DNA from: Tepidibacillus decaturensis
GTDB taxonomy: Bacteria > Bacillota > Bacilli > Tepidibacillales > Tepidibacillaceae
NCBI RefSeq assembly: GCF_001561915.1
Contig: NZ_LSKU01000002.1
Span: forward strand, 1-50,362
DNA length: 50,362 nt
Reading direction: 5' to 3'
The notes beneath the pieces are model-generated. The model was not told the origin of the DNA. It did not search any database and was given only the letters and a program-made list of their open reading frames with translations. The position numbers and the translations under genes were made by a program. Shown here piece by piece: positions 1 through 8,168 of this stretch (its first letter is position 1; every line of letters starts with the position of its first letter).

Positions 1-87
1 TATTAATTCTGAGTACAACGTCGAGTTAACTTCTTTGCACGAAGAAAATCATTGTGCCCGTAGGGTACTCCATACATAGTTATATTC

Positions 88-128
88 AAAGCGTTAGCTC
101 TTTTCTTATAAGGATGGCGCTTTTTTTC
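88..128 (+). terminator. Rho-independent terminator of an upstream transcript
   Basis: A 9-bp stem with two G-T pairs (AAAGCGTTA at 88-96 against TGGCGCTTT at 115-123) runs into a T7 tract at 121-127. It ends whatever is transcribed from before the window. Bases 1-87 hold no recognisable gene. Confidence 0.6.
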
Positions 129-198
129 ATTTCACATAATGATTGTGTAAAGTTGGAATGCTATTGAATATAAATGAACTCATGGAGCGTGAATGTAA

Positions 199-1461
199 TT
201 GGAAACAATTCCATTGGGGTCTATAGCCTTATTAACGCTTTTATTGTTGTTATCAGCTTTTTTCTCTGGCTCTGAAACGGCATATTCAAGCTTAAATAAA
301 ATAAGAGTAAAAAATTATGCAGAAGAAAACCGTAAAGGTGCTAAAAACGCTTTATATATTTCTGTCCATTTTGATAAAACCTTATCAACGATTTTAGTAG
401 GAAATAATATCGTAAATATCGCTGCAGCAACGATTACAACAAAAATAACAACAGATTTATTTAATGGGAATACAGCTTTAGTGATAAGTACTATTGTAAT
501 AACCGTTTTAATTTTAATATTTGGAGAAATCTTACCCAAATCATTTGCAAAAGAATATGCGGAATCTTTTGCTTTAGCTGTTTCTGGGGTATTAAAGTTT
601 CTCATTCTTTTATTCACTCCTGTCACTTGGTTATTCCTTCAATTAAAAAAAGCAATTTCACGAATGATGGGAGAAAAAGAAACCATTCCATCTGTAACAG
701 AAGACGAAATAAAAACGATGATCGATATTGGAGAAGAAGAAGGAACCATTGACAAAAGTGAAAAAGAACTGGTTCATAGTGCTTTGGATTTTAATGATAT
801 TTTAGTAAGAGAAATCTTAAAGCCCCGAATTGATATTGTGGCTGTAGAAGTGAACAACCCGATAGAAGTGATTAAACAAACATTTATGACAGAAAGATAT
901 TCAAGAATCCCTGTATATGATGGGAATATTGATCATGTTATTGGAATTTTGTCGGAACGGGACTTCTATTCTGCCTTATTGCAAGAAAAAAAGGTGAACA
1001 TTCGAAGTTTATTAAGAAAACCCACTTTTGTTGTAGGAACGATGAAAATCTCTTCTCTACTCTCTGAACTTCAACGTAGTAAAACACATATGGCAATTGT
1101 TGTCGATGAATATGGGGGAACAGATGGACTCATTACAATGGAAGATATCCTAGAAGAAATTGTGGGTGAGATTTGGGATGAGCATGATGAAAAAGAAAGC
1201 TTTATGGATAAATTAGATAACCATACCTATATCTTCTCAGCAGATTTTCCTATTGATGATTTTAGTCAAATCGTTAATATTCGTAAACCGGACACTATTG
1301 CACACTCTATTGGTGGCTGGATGGTAGAACAGTTACAACATATGCCAAAAGTAGGGGAAAAAATTGTTTATGAACATGTAGAGATCGTTATTGAAGAGAT
1401 GGAACGTTTACGAATAAAAAAAGTAAAAGTTGATGTGAAAGAACATGTTAAAAACCATTAG
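199..1461 (+). CDS. CNNM/CorC-type transporter-associated membrane protein (DUF21-CBS-CorC_HlyC)
   Basis: 420 residues. The N-terminal DUF21 (CNNM) part, about 1-180, has several hydrophobic helices. A CBS pair lies at about 200-325 (LKPRIDIVAV, VVDEYGGTDGLIT) and a C-terminal CorC_HlyC domain follows (FPIDDF, GGWMVEQL). This is the usual full-length architecture of the family long called 'hemolysin', now linked to Mg2+/Co2+ efflux or homeostasis. The start is TTG at 199, with GGAG at 184-187; the ATG just before it runs straight into a stop. It is a single-gene unit between two terminators. The transported ion cannot be read from sequence. Confidence 0.88.
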   Translation: METIPLGSIALLTLLLLLSAFFSGSETAYSSLNKIRVKNYAEENRKGAKNALYISVHFDKTLSTILVGNNIVNIAAATITTKITTDLFNGNTALVISTIVITVLILIFGEILPKSFAKEYAESFALAVSGVLKFLILLFTPVTWLFLQLKKAISRMMGEKETIPSVTEDEIKTMIDIGEEEGTIDKSEKELVHSALDFNDILVREILKPRIDIVAVEVNNPIEVIKQTFMTERYSRIPVYDGNIDHVIGILSERDFYSALLQEKKVNIRSLLRKPTFVVGTMKISSLLSELQRSKTHMAIVVDEYGGTDGLITMEDILEEIVGEIWDEHDEKESFMDKLDNHTYIFSADFPIDDFSQIVNIRKPDTIAHSIGGWMVEQLQHMPKVGEKIVYEHVEIVIEEMERLRIKKVKVDVKEHVKNH

Positions 1462-1487
1462 AAGATGATATTCTAGTGGTTCTTTTT
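1453..1487 (+). terminator. Rho-independent terminator of the CNNM gene
   Basis: An 11-bp stem (AACCATTAGAA at 1453-1463 and TTCTAGTGGTT at 1471-1481) is followed by a T5 run. The stop codon lies inside the left arm. Confidence 0.85.
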
Positions 1488-1594
1488 ATTATCCAAACAA
1501 AAACTTTTTTTCTTAGCATTTTTCAGAATTGAATGTAAAATAGAAATATATAACTTAATCTAAATGATGGAATATAAAAGGGGGTCGGTATCTC

Positions 1595-2494
1595 ATGAAT
1601 AAAGATATAACCATTATTGGAGTGCCTCTTGATTTAGGAGCTGGCCGAAGAGGGGTAGATATGGGACCCAGTGCTATAAGATATGCTAATGTCAAAGACC
1701 GTTTAGAAAAATCAGGTTACCATGTTCTAGATTTAGGTAATTTAAATGTTCCCACCCCTGAAACATACAAAATAGAAAATCAAAAATTAAAATATTTAAA
1801 AGAAGTAACTGCAATAAATAAAATCTTAGCTGAACAAGTATCCAAAATCATGCAAAAAGGTAGATTTCCTCTAGTCCTTGGTGGTGACCACAGTATTGCT
1901 ATTGGAACGATAGCGGGGGTTTCAAAACATAAGAAAAATCTAGGTGTGATTTGGTTTGATGCTCATGGGGATATTAACACCCCAGAAACATCCCCATCTG
2001 GGAATATTCATGGGATGCCTTTGGCTGTTAGTCTAGGTGAAGGACATCCAGATTTAACACAGATATTAAATTTCTCCCCCAAGATTAAGTCAGAAAATAT
2101 TGTTTTGATTGGTGCAAGAGATTTAGATAAAGGTGAACGGAACTTCATTAAAGAACGAGGGATTAGAGTATATACAATGCATGAAATCGATCGACTTGGA
2201 ATGGCCCAAGTCGTAGAGGAAGCCATTTATTACGTGACTAAGAATACAGATGGAGTACATCTAAGTCTTGATTTAGATGGATTAGATCCTAATGATGCCC
2301 CTGGAGTGGGGACACCTGTCACAGGAGGTATTACCTATAGAGAAGGCCATTTAGCGATGGAAATGATTGCTGAAGCTAATATCTTAATCTCTGCAGAATT
2401 TGTTGAAGTGAATCCCATTCTAGATGAAAGGAATAAAACGGCTCATATCGCAGTAGGATTGATGGCATCCGCTTTAGGCGAGAAATTATTATAG
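1595..2494 (+). CDS. rocF: Arginase
   Basis: Hydrolyses arginine to ornithine and urea in the cytoplasm, using a Mn2 centre. The manganese ligand motifs are complete: GGDHS at 96-100 (D98, H99), FDAHGD at 121-126 (D122, H124, D126) and SLDLDGLDP near 224-232. At 299 residues it has the normal length of bacillary arginases. ATG follows a GGGGG-containing site. In Bacillus rocF lies directly upstream of sigW; here the thiamine transport operon sits between them. No RocR or AhrC box was identified, so its control is not visible. Confidence 0.95.
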   Translation: MNKDITIIGVPLDLGAGRRGVDMGPSAIRYANVKDRLEKSGYHVLDLGNLNVPTPETYKIENQKLKYLKEVTAINKILAEQVSKIMQKGRFPLVLGGDHSIAIGTIAGVSKHKKNLGVIWFDAHGDINTPETSPSGNIHGMPLAVSLGEGHPDLTQILNFSPKIKSENIVLIGARDLDKGERNFIKERGIRVYTMHEIDRLGMAQVVEEAIYYVTKNTDGVHLSLDLDGLDPNDAPGVGTPVTGGITYREGHLAMEMIAEANILISAEFVEVNPILDERNKTAHIAVGLMASALGEKLL

Positions 2495-2502
2495 TTTATA
2501 AG

Positions 2503-2530
2503 TTGACTTATAGTGAATTAGTGCTATCAT
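2503..2530 (+). promoter_or_regulatory. Sigma-A type promoter of the thiamine transport operon
   Basis: TTGACT (2503-2508), a 16-bp spacer and TATCAT (2525-2530), placed just upstream of the TPP riboswitch. Confidence 0.6.
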
Positions 2531-2553
2531 AGGTTTAGATAAATAGGGAAAAA

Positions 2554-2640
2554 TGGGGAGCTAGATGAGTCTGGCTGAGAGGGTATTCCGATCATAATAC
2601 CGACCCACAACCTGATCTGGGTAATGCCAGCGGAGGGAGA
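2554..2640 (+). promoter_or_regulatory. TPP riboswitch (THI element)
   Basis: Contains the conserved thi-box cores: GGGG...CTGAGAGGGT on the 5' side, then ACCTGATCTGGGTAATGCC and AGCGGAGGGA at 609-640 of the 2 kb block. It is followed by an intrinsic terminator, so thiamine pyrophosphate is expected to stop transcription of the transporter genes. Confidence 0.96.
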
Positions 2641-2662
2641 TATTTGTTATTCTTACGCATGT

Positions 2663-2696
2663 AAGCTGGCCTTTTGGGCTAGCTTCTTTGATTTTT
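2663..2696 (+). terminator. Expression-platform terminator of the TPP riboswitch
   Basis: AAGCTGGCC (2663-2671) pairs with GGCTAGCTT (2677-2685) with one G-U pair. A T-rich tail to 2696 follows. It lies between the aptamer and the first gene. Confidence 0.8.
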
Positions 2697-2755
2697 AGCA
2701 TAAGGTATTTGACAGGTCAAAATGTGGCAATTTAATAGAAAAGGGAGGGAAGAAT

Positions 2756-3046
2756 ATGCCAACCATCAATGTCAGTTTTCAAGTGATTCCAAAGGTTCCA
2801 GACCAAGATACATATCGTGTTGTTGATTTAGCCATCGATGTGGTGAAAAAGGCGGGAGTGAAATATGAAGTTGGACCAATGGAGACGACAATGGAAGGAG
2901 AGTTGGATCAACTTCTTGAGATCGTAAAAGAAGCTCAACAAGTCTGTGTCGAAGCAGGCGCTGAAAGGGTGATGACCATTATAAAGATCGATTATCATCC
3001 TCAAGGTGTGACAATGGAAGAAAAAGTAAGGAAATATCGGAGTTGA
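2756..3046 (+). CDS. Thiamine-binding protein of the MTH1187/YqgV family (PF01910)
   Basis: 96 residues, with the family features 'VSFQVIPK', 'YEVGPMETTMEGE' and a C-terminal 'TIIKIDYHPQG'. Members form small ferredoxin-like oligomers that bind thiamine or related compounds. It is the first gene after the TPP riboswitch and ends 4 bp before the permease gene. That supports a role in handling a thiamine precursor brought in by the ABC system. A strong AAGGGAGGGAAG site precedes the ATG. The exact ligand is inferred from context. Confidence 0.85.
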   Translation: MPTINVSFQVIPKVPDQDTYRVVDLAIDVVKKAGVKYEVGPMETTMEGELDQLLEIVKEAQQVCVEAGAERVMTIIKIDYHPQGVTMEEKVRKYRS

Positions 3047-3050
3047 TCAG

Positions 3051-3821
3051 ATGGGTTTTATCAAAAAACATTATCCAGCCATTTTATTGATGTCCTTTTT
3101 AGTTGGTGTCTGGGAAGTGGCTGTAAAAGTTTCAAAGATTGAACCATGGATTTTGCCTCCCCCATCGCAAATTATCATGACCCTTTTTCGCGAAAGGGAA
3201 GTGATTATCGATCATACATGGGTTACTTTATATGAAGCATTAGTCGGTTTTCTATTTGCTATCGTCATCGCTTTCATATTAGCAATGATCATTGATCGGT
3301 TTCCTTTTTTCAGTAAGGGCTTTTATCCAATATTAGTGACTTCACAGACGATTCCGATTATCTCTATTGCCCCTTTACTATTTATCTGGTTTGGTTTTGG
3401 ACTTTTGCCTAAAATTGTAGTTGTTATTTTAGTAGGTTTTTTCCCTATTGTAATCAGTACCGTAGATGGCTTGAATAGTGCGGATCGAGACTTAATTTCC
3501 CTTTTACAAACCATGAAAGCGTCCAAATGGCAAATTTTTACCAAGGTGAAGTTCCCATCTGCATTGCCTTCTATTTTTTCAGGATTAAAAATTGCTGCTA
3601 CTTACAGTGTAATGGGAGCGGTAATCGGTGAATGGTTAGGGGCTAGTAAAGGGCTTGGTCTTTACATGAGAACTACCTCCCATTCATTTTTAACGGATCA
3701 AGTTTTTGCAGCAATTATTGTCATTGTACTTACTAGTATTTTGTTATATGGTACGATATTGGCCTTGGAATATCTTTTGATTCCTTGGAATCGTCAATAT
3801 AAGCAAGAAGAATCCTTTTAA
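3051..3821 (+). CDS. thiX: ABC transporter permease, thiamine/pyrimidine precursor uptake (ThiX-like)
   Basis: 256 residues, about six membrane helices, with the binding-protein-dependent permease EAA-type loop near 'MKASKWQIFTKVKFPSALPS'. It belongs to the SsuC/TauC/ThiX group. Its place between a TPP riboswitch and a ThiY-like binding protein points to uptake of a hydroxymethyl- or formylamino-pyrimidine precursor of thiamine rather than sulfonates. It is co-transcribed with the neighbours. Confidence 0.82.
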   Translation: MGFIKKHYPAILLMSFLVGVWEVAVKVSKIEPWILPPPSQIIMTLFREREVIIDHTWVTLYEALVGFLFAIVIAFILAMIIDRFPFFSKGFYPILVTSQTIPIISIAPLLFIWFGFGLLPKIVVVILVGFFPIVISTVDGLNSADRDLISLLQTMKASKWQIFTKVKFPSALPSIFSGLKIAATYSVMGAVIGEWLGASKGLGLYMRTTSHSFLTDQVFAAIIVIVLTSILLYGTILALEYLLIPWNRQYKQEESF

Positions 3822-3844
3822 TTCTATAAATGAGGTGAAAAGTA

Positions 3845-4873
3845 GTGAAAAAAGGAAAATTGTCTATCATTTTAATCCTAATATTTACCATTGTGAGTTT
3901 ACTTATAGGGTGTACTAATGGGAATCAAGAACAATCTCAACCAAAAGAAGAACCGCAAAAACTGGAACCGATCAAAGTGATGTTAGACTGGGTTCCAAAC
4001 ACGAACCATACAGGATTATATGTTGCAAAAGAAAAGGGTTGGTACAAGGAACAGGGGCTAGACGTTGAAATCGTTCAACCCCCTGAAGGAGGTACTGCTC
4101 AATTGATCGGAGCTGGGCAAGCTCAGTTTGGTATAAGTTATCAAGAGGAAGTTACGTATGCTCGCTCAGGACCGAAGGAAAAACAACTTCCTGTCGTATC
4201 CATTGCAGCTATTATTCAGCATAATACTTCTGGATTTGCTTCACCAAAGGAAAAAAACATTACTACGCCTAAAGATTTTGAAGGGAAGAAATATGGTGGT
4301 TGGGGCTCCCCATCTGAAAAAGCGATTATTGAATCGATCATGGTGAAAGAAAACGCAGATGTAAATAAAGTCGAGTTTGTCAATGTGGGGGCCGCTGACT
4401 TTTTCACGGTCACAAAACGTGATGTAGACTTTGAATGGATTTATTATGGTTGGACAGGTGTAGAAGCAGAATTAAGAAATTTTCCAATCAACTATATTGA
4501 ATTGCGGAAACTTGCACCAGAGCTAGACTTTTATACCCCTGTAATCATTACAAACGAAAAATATATCAAAGACCATCCAGATACGATTAAGAAGTTTATG
4601 GAAGCAACTACTAAGGGGTATGAATTTGCGATTCAAAACCCAGATGAAGCAGCAAATATCTTACTAAACCAAGTGTCTGGACTTAATGCCGATCTTGTAA
4701 CGAAAAGTCAAGAATGGTTAAGTAAAAAATATCAGGAAGATGCTGAACAATGGGGGATTCAAAAAGAATCCGTTTGGAATAATTATTCTAAATGGATGGT
4801 TGACCATCAATTAATTCCTGAGATGATTGAGGTTAATAAAGTATATACAAATGAATTTTTGCCAAAAAGATAG
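3845..4873 (+). CDS. thiY: Substrate-binding lipoprotein of the thiamine precursor transporter (ThiY-like, NMT1/THI5 fold)
   Basis: 342 residues. A hydrophobic signal ends in the lipobox LIGC (Cys about 23), giving a membrane-anchored lipoprotein. An NMT1/THI5-like domain follows, starting at 'VMLDWVPNTNHTGLYVAKEKG', a signature of HMP/FAMP-binding proteins. It starts with GTG at 3845 after GAGGTGA. It delivers substrate to the ThiX-like permease. Confidence 0.87.
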   Translation: MKKGKLSIILILIFTIVSLLIGCTNGNQEQSQPKEEPQKLEPIKVMLDWVPNTNHTGLYVAKEKGWYKEQGLDVEIVQPPEGGTAQLIGAGQAQFGISYQEEVTYARSGPKEKQLPVVSIAAIIQHNTSGFASPKEKNITTPKDFEGKKYGGWGSPSEKAIIESIMVKENADVNKVEFVNVGAADFFTVTKRDVDFEWIYYGWTGVEAELRNFPINYIELRKLAPELDFYTPVIITNEKYIKDHPDTIKKFMEATTKGYEFAIQNPDEAANILLNQVSGLNADLVTKSQEWLSKKYQEDAEQWGIQKESVWNNYSKWMVDHQLIPEMIEVNKVYTNEFLPKR

Positions 4874-4884
4874 GAGTATTGCTG

Positions 4885-5652
4885 TTGAGTGAAATTCTTA
4901 AGTTGCTTATAGAACAGGTCTATAAAGAATATCCAATGAAAGATGGAGCATTTGAAACGCTTCGCGATGTTTCAATGGCGATTAGAAAGGGTGAATTTAT
5001 CTCCATTATTGGACCAAGTGGTAGTGGAAAAAGTACCCTTTTTAAGCTGATTAGTGGGCTAGAAGTGCCGACTAGCGGCAAAATCTTATTAGATGGAGAT
5101 CCAGTAGTAAGAGGAAATGTAGGCTACATGCCACAAAAAGATCACTTATTACCTTGGCGTACCGTATTAGATAATGTCATTTTGGGACTTGAAGTAAAAG
5201 GAATCCCAAAAAGAGAGGCACGTCAAAAAGCGATTCCATACCTTAAACTTTTTGGTTTGGAGTCCTTTGAAAATGAATTTCCTTCCTCTTTATCTGGGGG
5301 GATGAAACAAAGGGCAGCCCTCCTACGAACCATCCTTTTAGAAAAAGATGTATTATTATTAGATGAACCCTTTGGTGCATTAGATGAAATTACACGATTA
5401 CAAATGCAGAATTGGCTGTTGTCGATCTGGGAAAAGTTAAATCACACGATTCTTTTTGTTACCCATAGTATTGATGAGGCGATTTTCCTTTCTGATCGAA
5501 TCTATGTTTTCTCTCCAAGACCTGCAACAGTGAAGCATGTGGTAGAGATACCACTACCTCGGCCAAGAAAACCAGTCATGATGACAGACGAAACCTTTAT
5601 TCAATTAAAAAAGGAATTATTAAAACAATTAAGTGATATAAGTCAGGAATAG
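4885..5652 (+). CDS. thiZ: ABC transporter ATP-binding protein (ThiZ-like)
   Basis: 255 residues. Walker A GPSGSGKST, Q-loop MPQKDHLLPW, signature LSGGMKQR, Walker B LLLDEPFGALD and the H-switch THSIDEA are all present. The start is taken as TTG at 4885, eight bases after AGGAG (4872-4876); a TTG at 4879 is in frame but too close to that site. Last gene of the riboswitch-controlled operon. Confidence 0.87.
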   Translation: MSEILKLLIEQVYKEYPMKDGAFETLRDVSMAIRKGEFISIIGPSGSGKSTLFKLISGLEVPTSGKILLDGDPVVRGNVGYMPQKDHLLPWRTVLDNVILGLEVKGIPKREARQKAIPYLKLFGLESFENEFPSSLSGGMKQRAALLRTILLEKDVLLLDEPFGALDEITRLQMQNWLLSIWEKLNHTILFVTHSIDEAIFLSDRIYVFSPRPATVKHVVEIPLPRPRKPVMMTDETFIQLKKELLKQLSDISQE

Positions 5653-5671
5653 CCTGACTTTCTTTTTTTAC
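5641..5671 (+). terminator. Terminator of the thiamine transport operon
   Basis: AGTCAGG...CCTGACT hairpin followed by TTTCTTTTTTT. The left arm overlaps the last codons and stop of the ATPase gene. Confidence 0.88.
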
Positions 5672-5711
5672 AAAATTTTCATGATTTGCTAATGTTCTTA
5701 TATTTTTTATG

Positions 5712-5839
5712 TGATACAATTGTGATAATGTAAGATTACGAATGTAAAAGAATCAAACGATAATGTCAATGAATTTGAGCAAACGAGTAATACAACTTTC
5801 TAATTGTTTGGAGTTTGGCACCTCTTTTGGTGCCTTTTT
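5712..5839 (+). ncRNA. Candidate short transcript upstream of sigW (function unknown)
   Basis: A possible extended -10 promoter (TGATACAAT at 5712-5720) is followed by about 95 bp without a convincing reading frame. The stretch ends in a textbook terminator at 5817-5839. Nothing between matches an RNA family I recognise. It could be a small RNA or only a terminator-bounded leader. Confidence 0.3.
5817..5839 (+). terminator. Intrinsic terminator directly upstream of the sigW promoter
   Basis: GGCACC (5817-5822), loop TCTTTT, GGTGCC (5829-5834), then T5. It shields sigW from upstream transcription, since the sigW promoter begins four bases later. Confidence 0.85.
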
Positions 5840-5842
5840 AAA

Positions 5843-5868
5843 TGAAACCTAATTTATTTTGAATCGTA
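5843..5868 (+). promoter_or_regulatory. Sigma-W type autoregulatory promoter of sigW
   Basis: TGAAAC (5843-5848), a 16-bp spacer and CGTA (5865-5868). This is the consensus and spacing known for Bacillus sigma-W promoters. It is about 30 bp from the sigW start. Confidence 0.85.
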
Positions 5869-5898
5869 TGAAATTAAGCCCCCATGTGGAGGTATGTT

Positions 5899-6489
5899 AT
5901 GAACTTTGTAGATAAAAGATTAGTCACTAAAGCAAAGGAAGGAGACACACAGGCCTTTGCAGAGCTTATCACTCAATATAAGGATAAGATTTTTAATTTA
6001 GCTTATCGAATGTTAGGCAATATTCAAGAAGCAGAGGATGTTAGTCAGGATACTTTCATTAGAGTCTATACCAATCTTAGTCGTTATGATGATCAACACA
6101 AATTTTCAACATGGATTTTCCGTATTGCCACCAACCTAGCAATCGATCGGATGCGAAAGAAGAAGGCAGATTTTTCTTTAGATGCCAACTGGGATCAGGA
6201 AGAAGGTACTGACTGGCATTCTAAACTAGCGGATCCAAAAAATGGGCCGGAAGAAGAGGTTGTCGCAAAGGAGATGGAAGATACCATTCAACAGGCGATT
6301 ATGAGCTTGCCACCAAAATACCGATCAATTATGGTTTTGCGTTATTTAGAAGATTTATCCATACAAGAAATTAGTCAAATTGTCCATTTATCAGAGTCTA
6401 CGGTGAAAACGAGGTTGCACCGGGGTAGAGAAGCGTTACGTAAACAATTGATAGAAAAAGGAAGGAGTGGCCAAAATGAGATGTCGTGA
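5899..6489 (+). CDS. sigW: ECF RNA polymerase sigma factor SigW
   Basis: 196 residues with region 2 (FNLAYRMLGNIQEAEDVSQDTFI, continuing to WIFRIATNLAIDRMRKKK) and region 4 (LPPKYRSIMVLRYLEDLS...TVKTRLHRGR). It closely follows Bacillus SigW, the envelope-stress factor for antimicrobial peptides and alkaline shock. ATG at 5899 is six bases after GGAGG; an in-frame ATG at 5884 precedes that site. It overlaps rsiW by 14 bp. A sigma-W-type promoter lies upstream, so it is probably self-activated. Confidence 0.93.
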   Translation: MNFVDKRLVTKAKEGDTQAFAELITQYKDKIFNLAYRMLGNIQEAEDVSQDTFIRVYTNLSRYDDQHKFSTWIFRIATNLAIDRMRKKKADFSLDANWDQEEGTDWHSKLADPKNGPEEEVVAKEMEDTIQQAIMSLPPKYRSIMVLRYLEDLSIQEISQIVHLSESTVKTRLHRGREALRKQLIEKGRSGQNEMS

Positions 6490-7069
6490 TGCCATCCCTT
6501 TGATGCACGCTTTTATTGATGATGATATCGATGAGTATTCGCATCAAGAATTATTCGAACACATTCAATCATGCCCAACTTGTGAACAACATTTTGCTGA
6601 ACTAAAAGCAACAGACCAAGCACTAAGAAGGATAGCTAAATTAAAGACCTCACCCTCTTTTACTAGAGAAGTGTTAGCACATATCCCAGAAAAGAAAACA
6701 AACAAGATAAGTAAATCGCTTAGAAAATATCCTTTACTTGTTGCAGCGACCGTTTTCCTTCTATTATTTGCCACGAGTATGATCCCATATATGAACCAAA
6801 GTGATGAGTTATTGAAAATTGTTTCTGTTGATCAAACTGATTTGATTGTAGAAGGAAATCGAGTGATTGTTCCAGAGGGTAAAGAAGTTCAGGGCGACTT
6901 GGTTGTAGAAAATGGAACGTTAGAAATTAAAGGGGAAGTAAAAGGGAATGTAACGGTCGTAAACGGGAATTTACTTATGGCAAGTGCGAGCCAAGTAGAT
7001 GGTCATGCACAACAAATTGATCAGTTTTTCGAGTTGATTTGGTATCAGCTTAAAAAATGGATGAAGTAA
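6476..7069 (+). CDS. rsiW: Anti-sigma-W factor RsiW with a bactofilin-like outer domain
   Basis: 197 residues. A zinc-binding anti-sigma domain sits at the N-terminus (HIQSCPTCEQHF, the HxxxCxxC pattern). One membrane helix lies at about residues 82-103. The outer C-terminal part contains 'VQGDLVVENGTLEIKGEVKG', short repeats like those of bactofilins. Known RsiW holds SigW at the membrane and is destroyed by PrsW/RasP proteolysis. ATG at 6476, eight bases after AAGGAG, overlaps the sigW end, so translation is coupled. Much the same beta-repeat motif recurs in the protein at 33056-33889. Confidence 0.88.
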   Translation: MRCRDAIPLMHAFIDDDIDEYSHQELFEHIQSCPTCEQHFAELKATDQALRRIAKLKTSPSFTREVLAHIPEKKTNKISKSLRKYPLLVAATVFLLLFATSMIPYMNQSDELLKIVSVDQTDLIVEGNRVIVPEGKEVQGDLVVENGTLEIKGEVKGNVTVVNGNLLMASASQVDGHAQQIDQFFELIWYQLKKWMK

Positions 7070-7072
7070 CAG

Positions 7073-7229
7073 GGTTTGTATATTCCATAAACTGCGACAT
7101 AGCGTGACTAGCAGCTTTAGCTGTGTAGCACGACTTGTACACTTTGTGTGCCTTCAGAAGTGCCCTTCTCTCCGTAATCTTTATTTATAGAAGGGCACGG
7201 ATGACGGAGCGCGATGGAATATACAAACC
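7073..7229. repeat. Intergenic inverted-repeat element, copy 1 (about 157 bp)
   Basis: A perfect 15-bp inverted repeat bounds the element (GGTTTGTATATTCCA at 7073-7087 and its complement at 7215-7229). Inside is a 10-bp hairpin, GTGCCCTTCT/AGAAGGGCAC. The right end, from CACGGATGACGGAG to the arm, recurs near 36.54 kb and 44.23 kb. No reading frame of note. It separates rsiW from cdaA. Confidence 0.7.
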
Positions 7230-7284
7230 TTTTCTTAATGGAAAGAAAGTAAAACTTCTTTGTATAAATAAAGCAGGAATGAAC

Positions 7285-7312
7285 TTGTGAATTGCCGAAG
7301 AGAGGTTATACT
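7285..7312 (+). promoter_or_regulatory. Sigma-A type promoter for cdaA
   Basis: TTGTGA (7285-7290), 16-bp spacer, TATACT (7307-7312), about 30 bp before the cdaA start. Confidence 0.5.
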
Positions 7313-7343
7313 AATAGTATTGAGTCATAATGGAGGAAAAACC

Positions 7344-8168
7344 ATGGATATATTCGTTAATATGATTGATGATCTCGTTGATATATTATTGGTTGGTTTT
7401 GTCATATATCGACTACTTTTATTAGTAAGGGGAACTAGAGCGATCCAATTACTAAAAGGAATTATGATTATTGTATTCGCTTGGTTATTAAGCTCTTATT
7501 TTGAATTAAGAACCTTTCAATGGTTGATGAATCAAGCTTTCACATATGGAATTTTAGCAATTATTATCATTTTTCAACCAGAATTACGCCGGGCTTTAGA
7601 ACAATTAGGAAGAGGAAGTTTTTTTTCGCGGACAGCTCATCCTGAGGAACAGACCATTTCCCATGTTATCGCTGAGATTGTAAAGGCAGCTAATTACTTA
7701 TCAAAAAGAAGAATTGGTGCCCTTATCGTCGTTGAAAGAGATACTGGTTTAACAGATTATATTGAGACTGGTATCTCCCTAAATGCATCAATTAGTTCAG
7801 AGTTATTGATCAATATTTTTATTCCCAATACCCCTTTGCATGATGGCGCCGTTATTATCCGTAAAGAGCAAATCATGGCTGCAGGTTGCTATCTACCTTT
7901 ATCAGAAAATCCATTTATTAGTAAGGAATTGGGGACTCGCCATCGGGCAGCGATAGGCATGACTGAGATCTCTGATGCTGTATCAGTGGTTGTATCTGAG
8001 GAAACAGGGCAGATTTCGATCTCTATAAATGGCCAAATTGAAAGAGGATTAACGGAAGAAAGACTAATGAATCAGCTATTTACTGCACTACGTCCTCCAG
8101 TCAAAAATTCAGGATCATTTTGGTCAAAAAGGGGGAATAAAGATGGACAACTGGCTAAAAAACAATAA
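7344..8168 (+). CDS. cdaA: Diadenylate cyclase CdaA
   Basis: 274 residues, the usual CdaA length. Three N-terminal membrane helices (about 10-90) precede a DAC domain with the catalytic DGA (167-169) and RHR (199-201) motifs. It makes c-di-AMP from two ATP, which controls potassium uptake, turgor and wall homeostasis. ATG at 7344 follows GGAGG; upstream in-frame codons lack a site. It overlaps cdaR by 26 bp, and CdaR and GlmM are its known regulators. Confidence 0.96.
   Translation: MDIFVNMIDDLVDILLVGFVIYRLLLLVRGTRAIQLLKGIMIIVFAWLLSSYFELRTFQWLMNQAFTYGILAIIIIFQPELRRALEQLGRGSFFSRTAHPEEQTISHVIAEIVKAANYLSKRRIGALIVVERDTGLTDYIETGISLNASISSELLINIFIPNTPLHDGAVIIRKEQIMAAGCYLPLSENPFISKELGTRHRAAIGMTEISDAVSVVVSEETGQISISINGQIERGLTEERLMNQLFTALRPPVKNSGSFWSKRGNKDGQLAKKQ

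Noticed and set aside
1-120. M-box or other Mg riboswitch before the CNNM gene
   Set aside because: The conserved M-box blocks are not visible; only a terminator hairpin can be supported.
199-1461. Naming the first gene a hemolysin
   Set aside because: The old name rests on weak evidence; the domains are those of CNNM/CorC transport-associated proteins.
7073-7229. Complete insertion sequence
   Set aside because: It has inverted ends but no transposase frame and no clear target duplication, so it is listed as a repeat.
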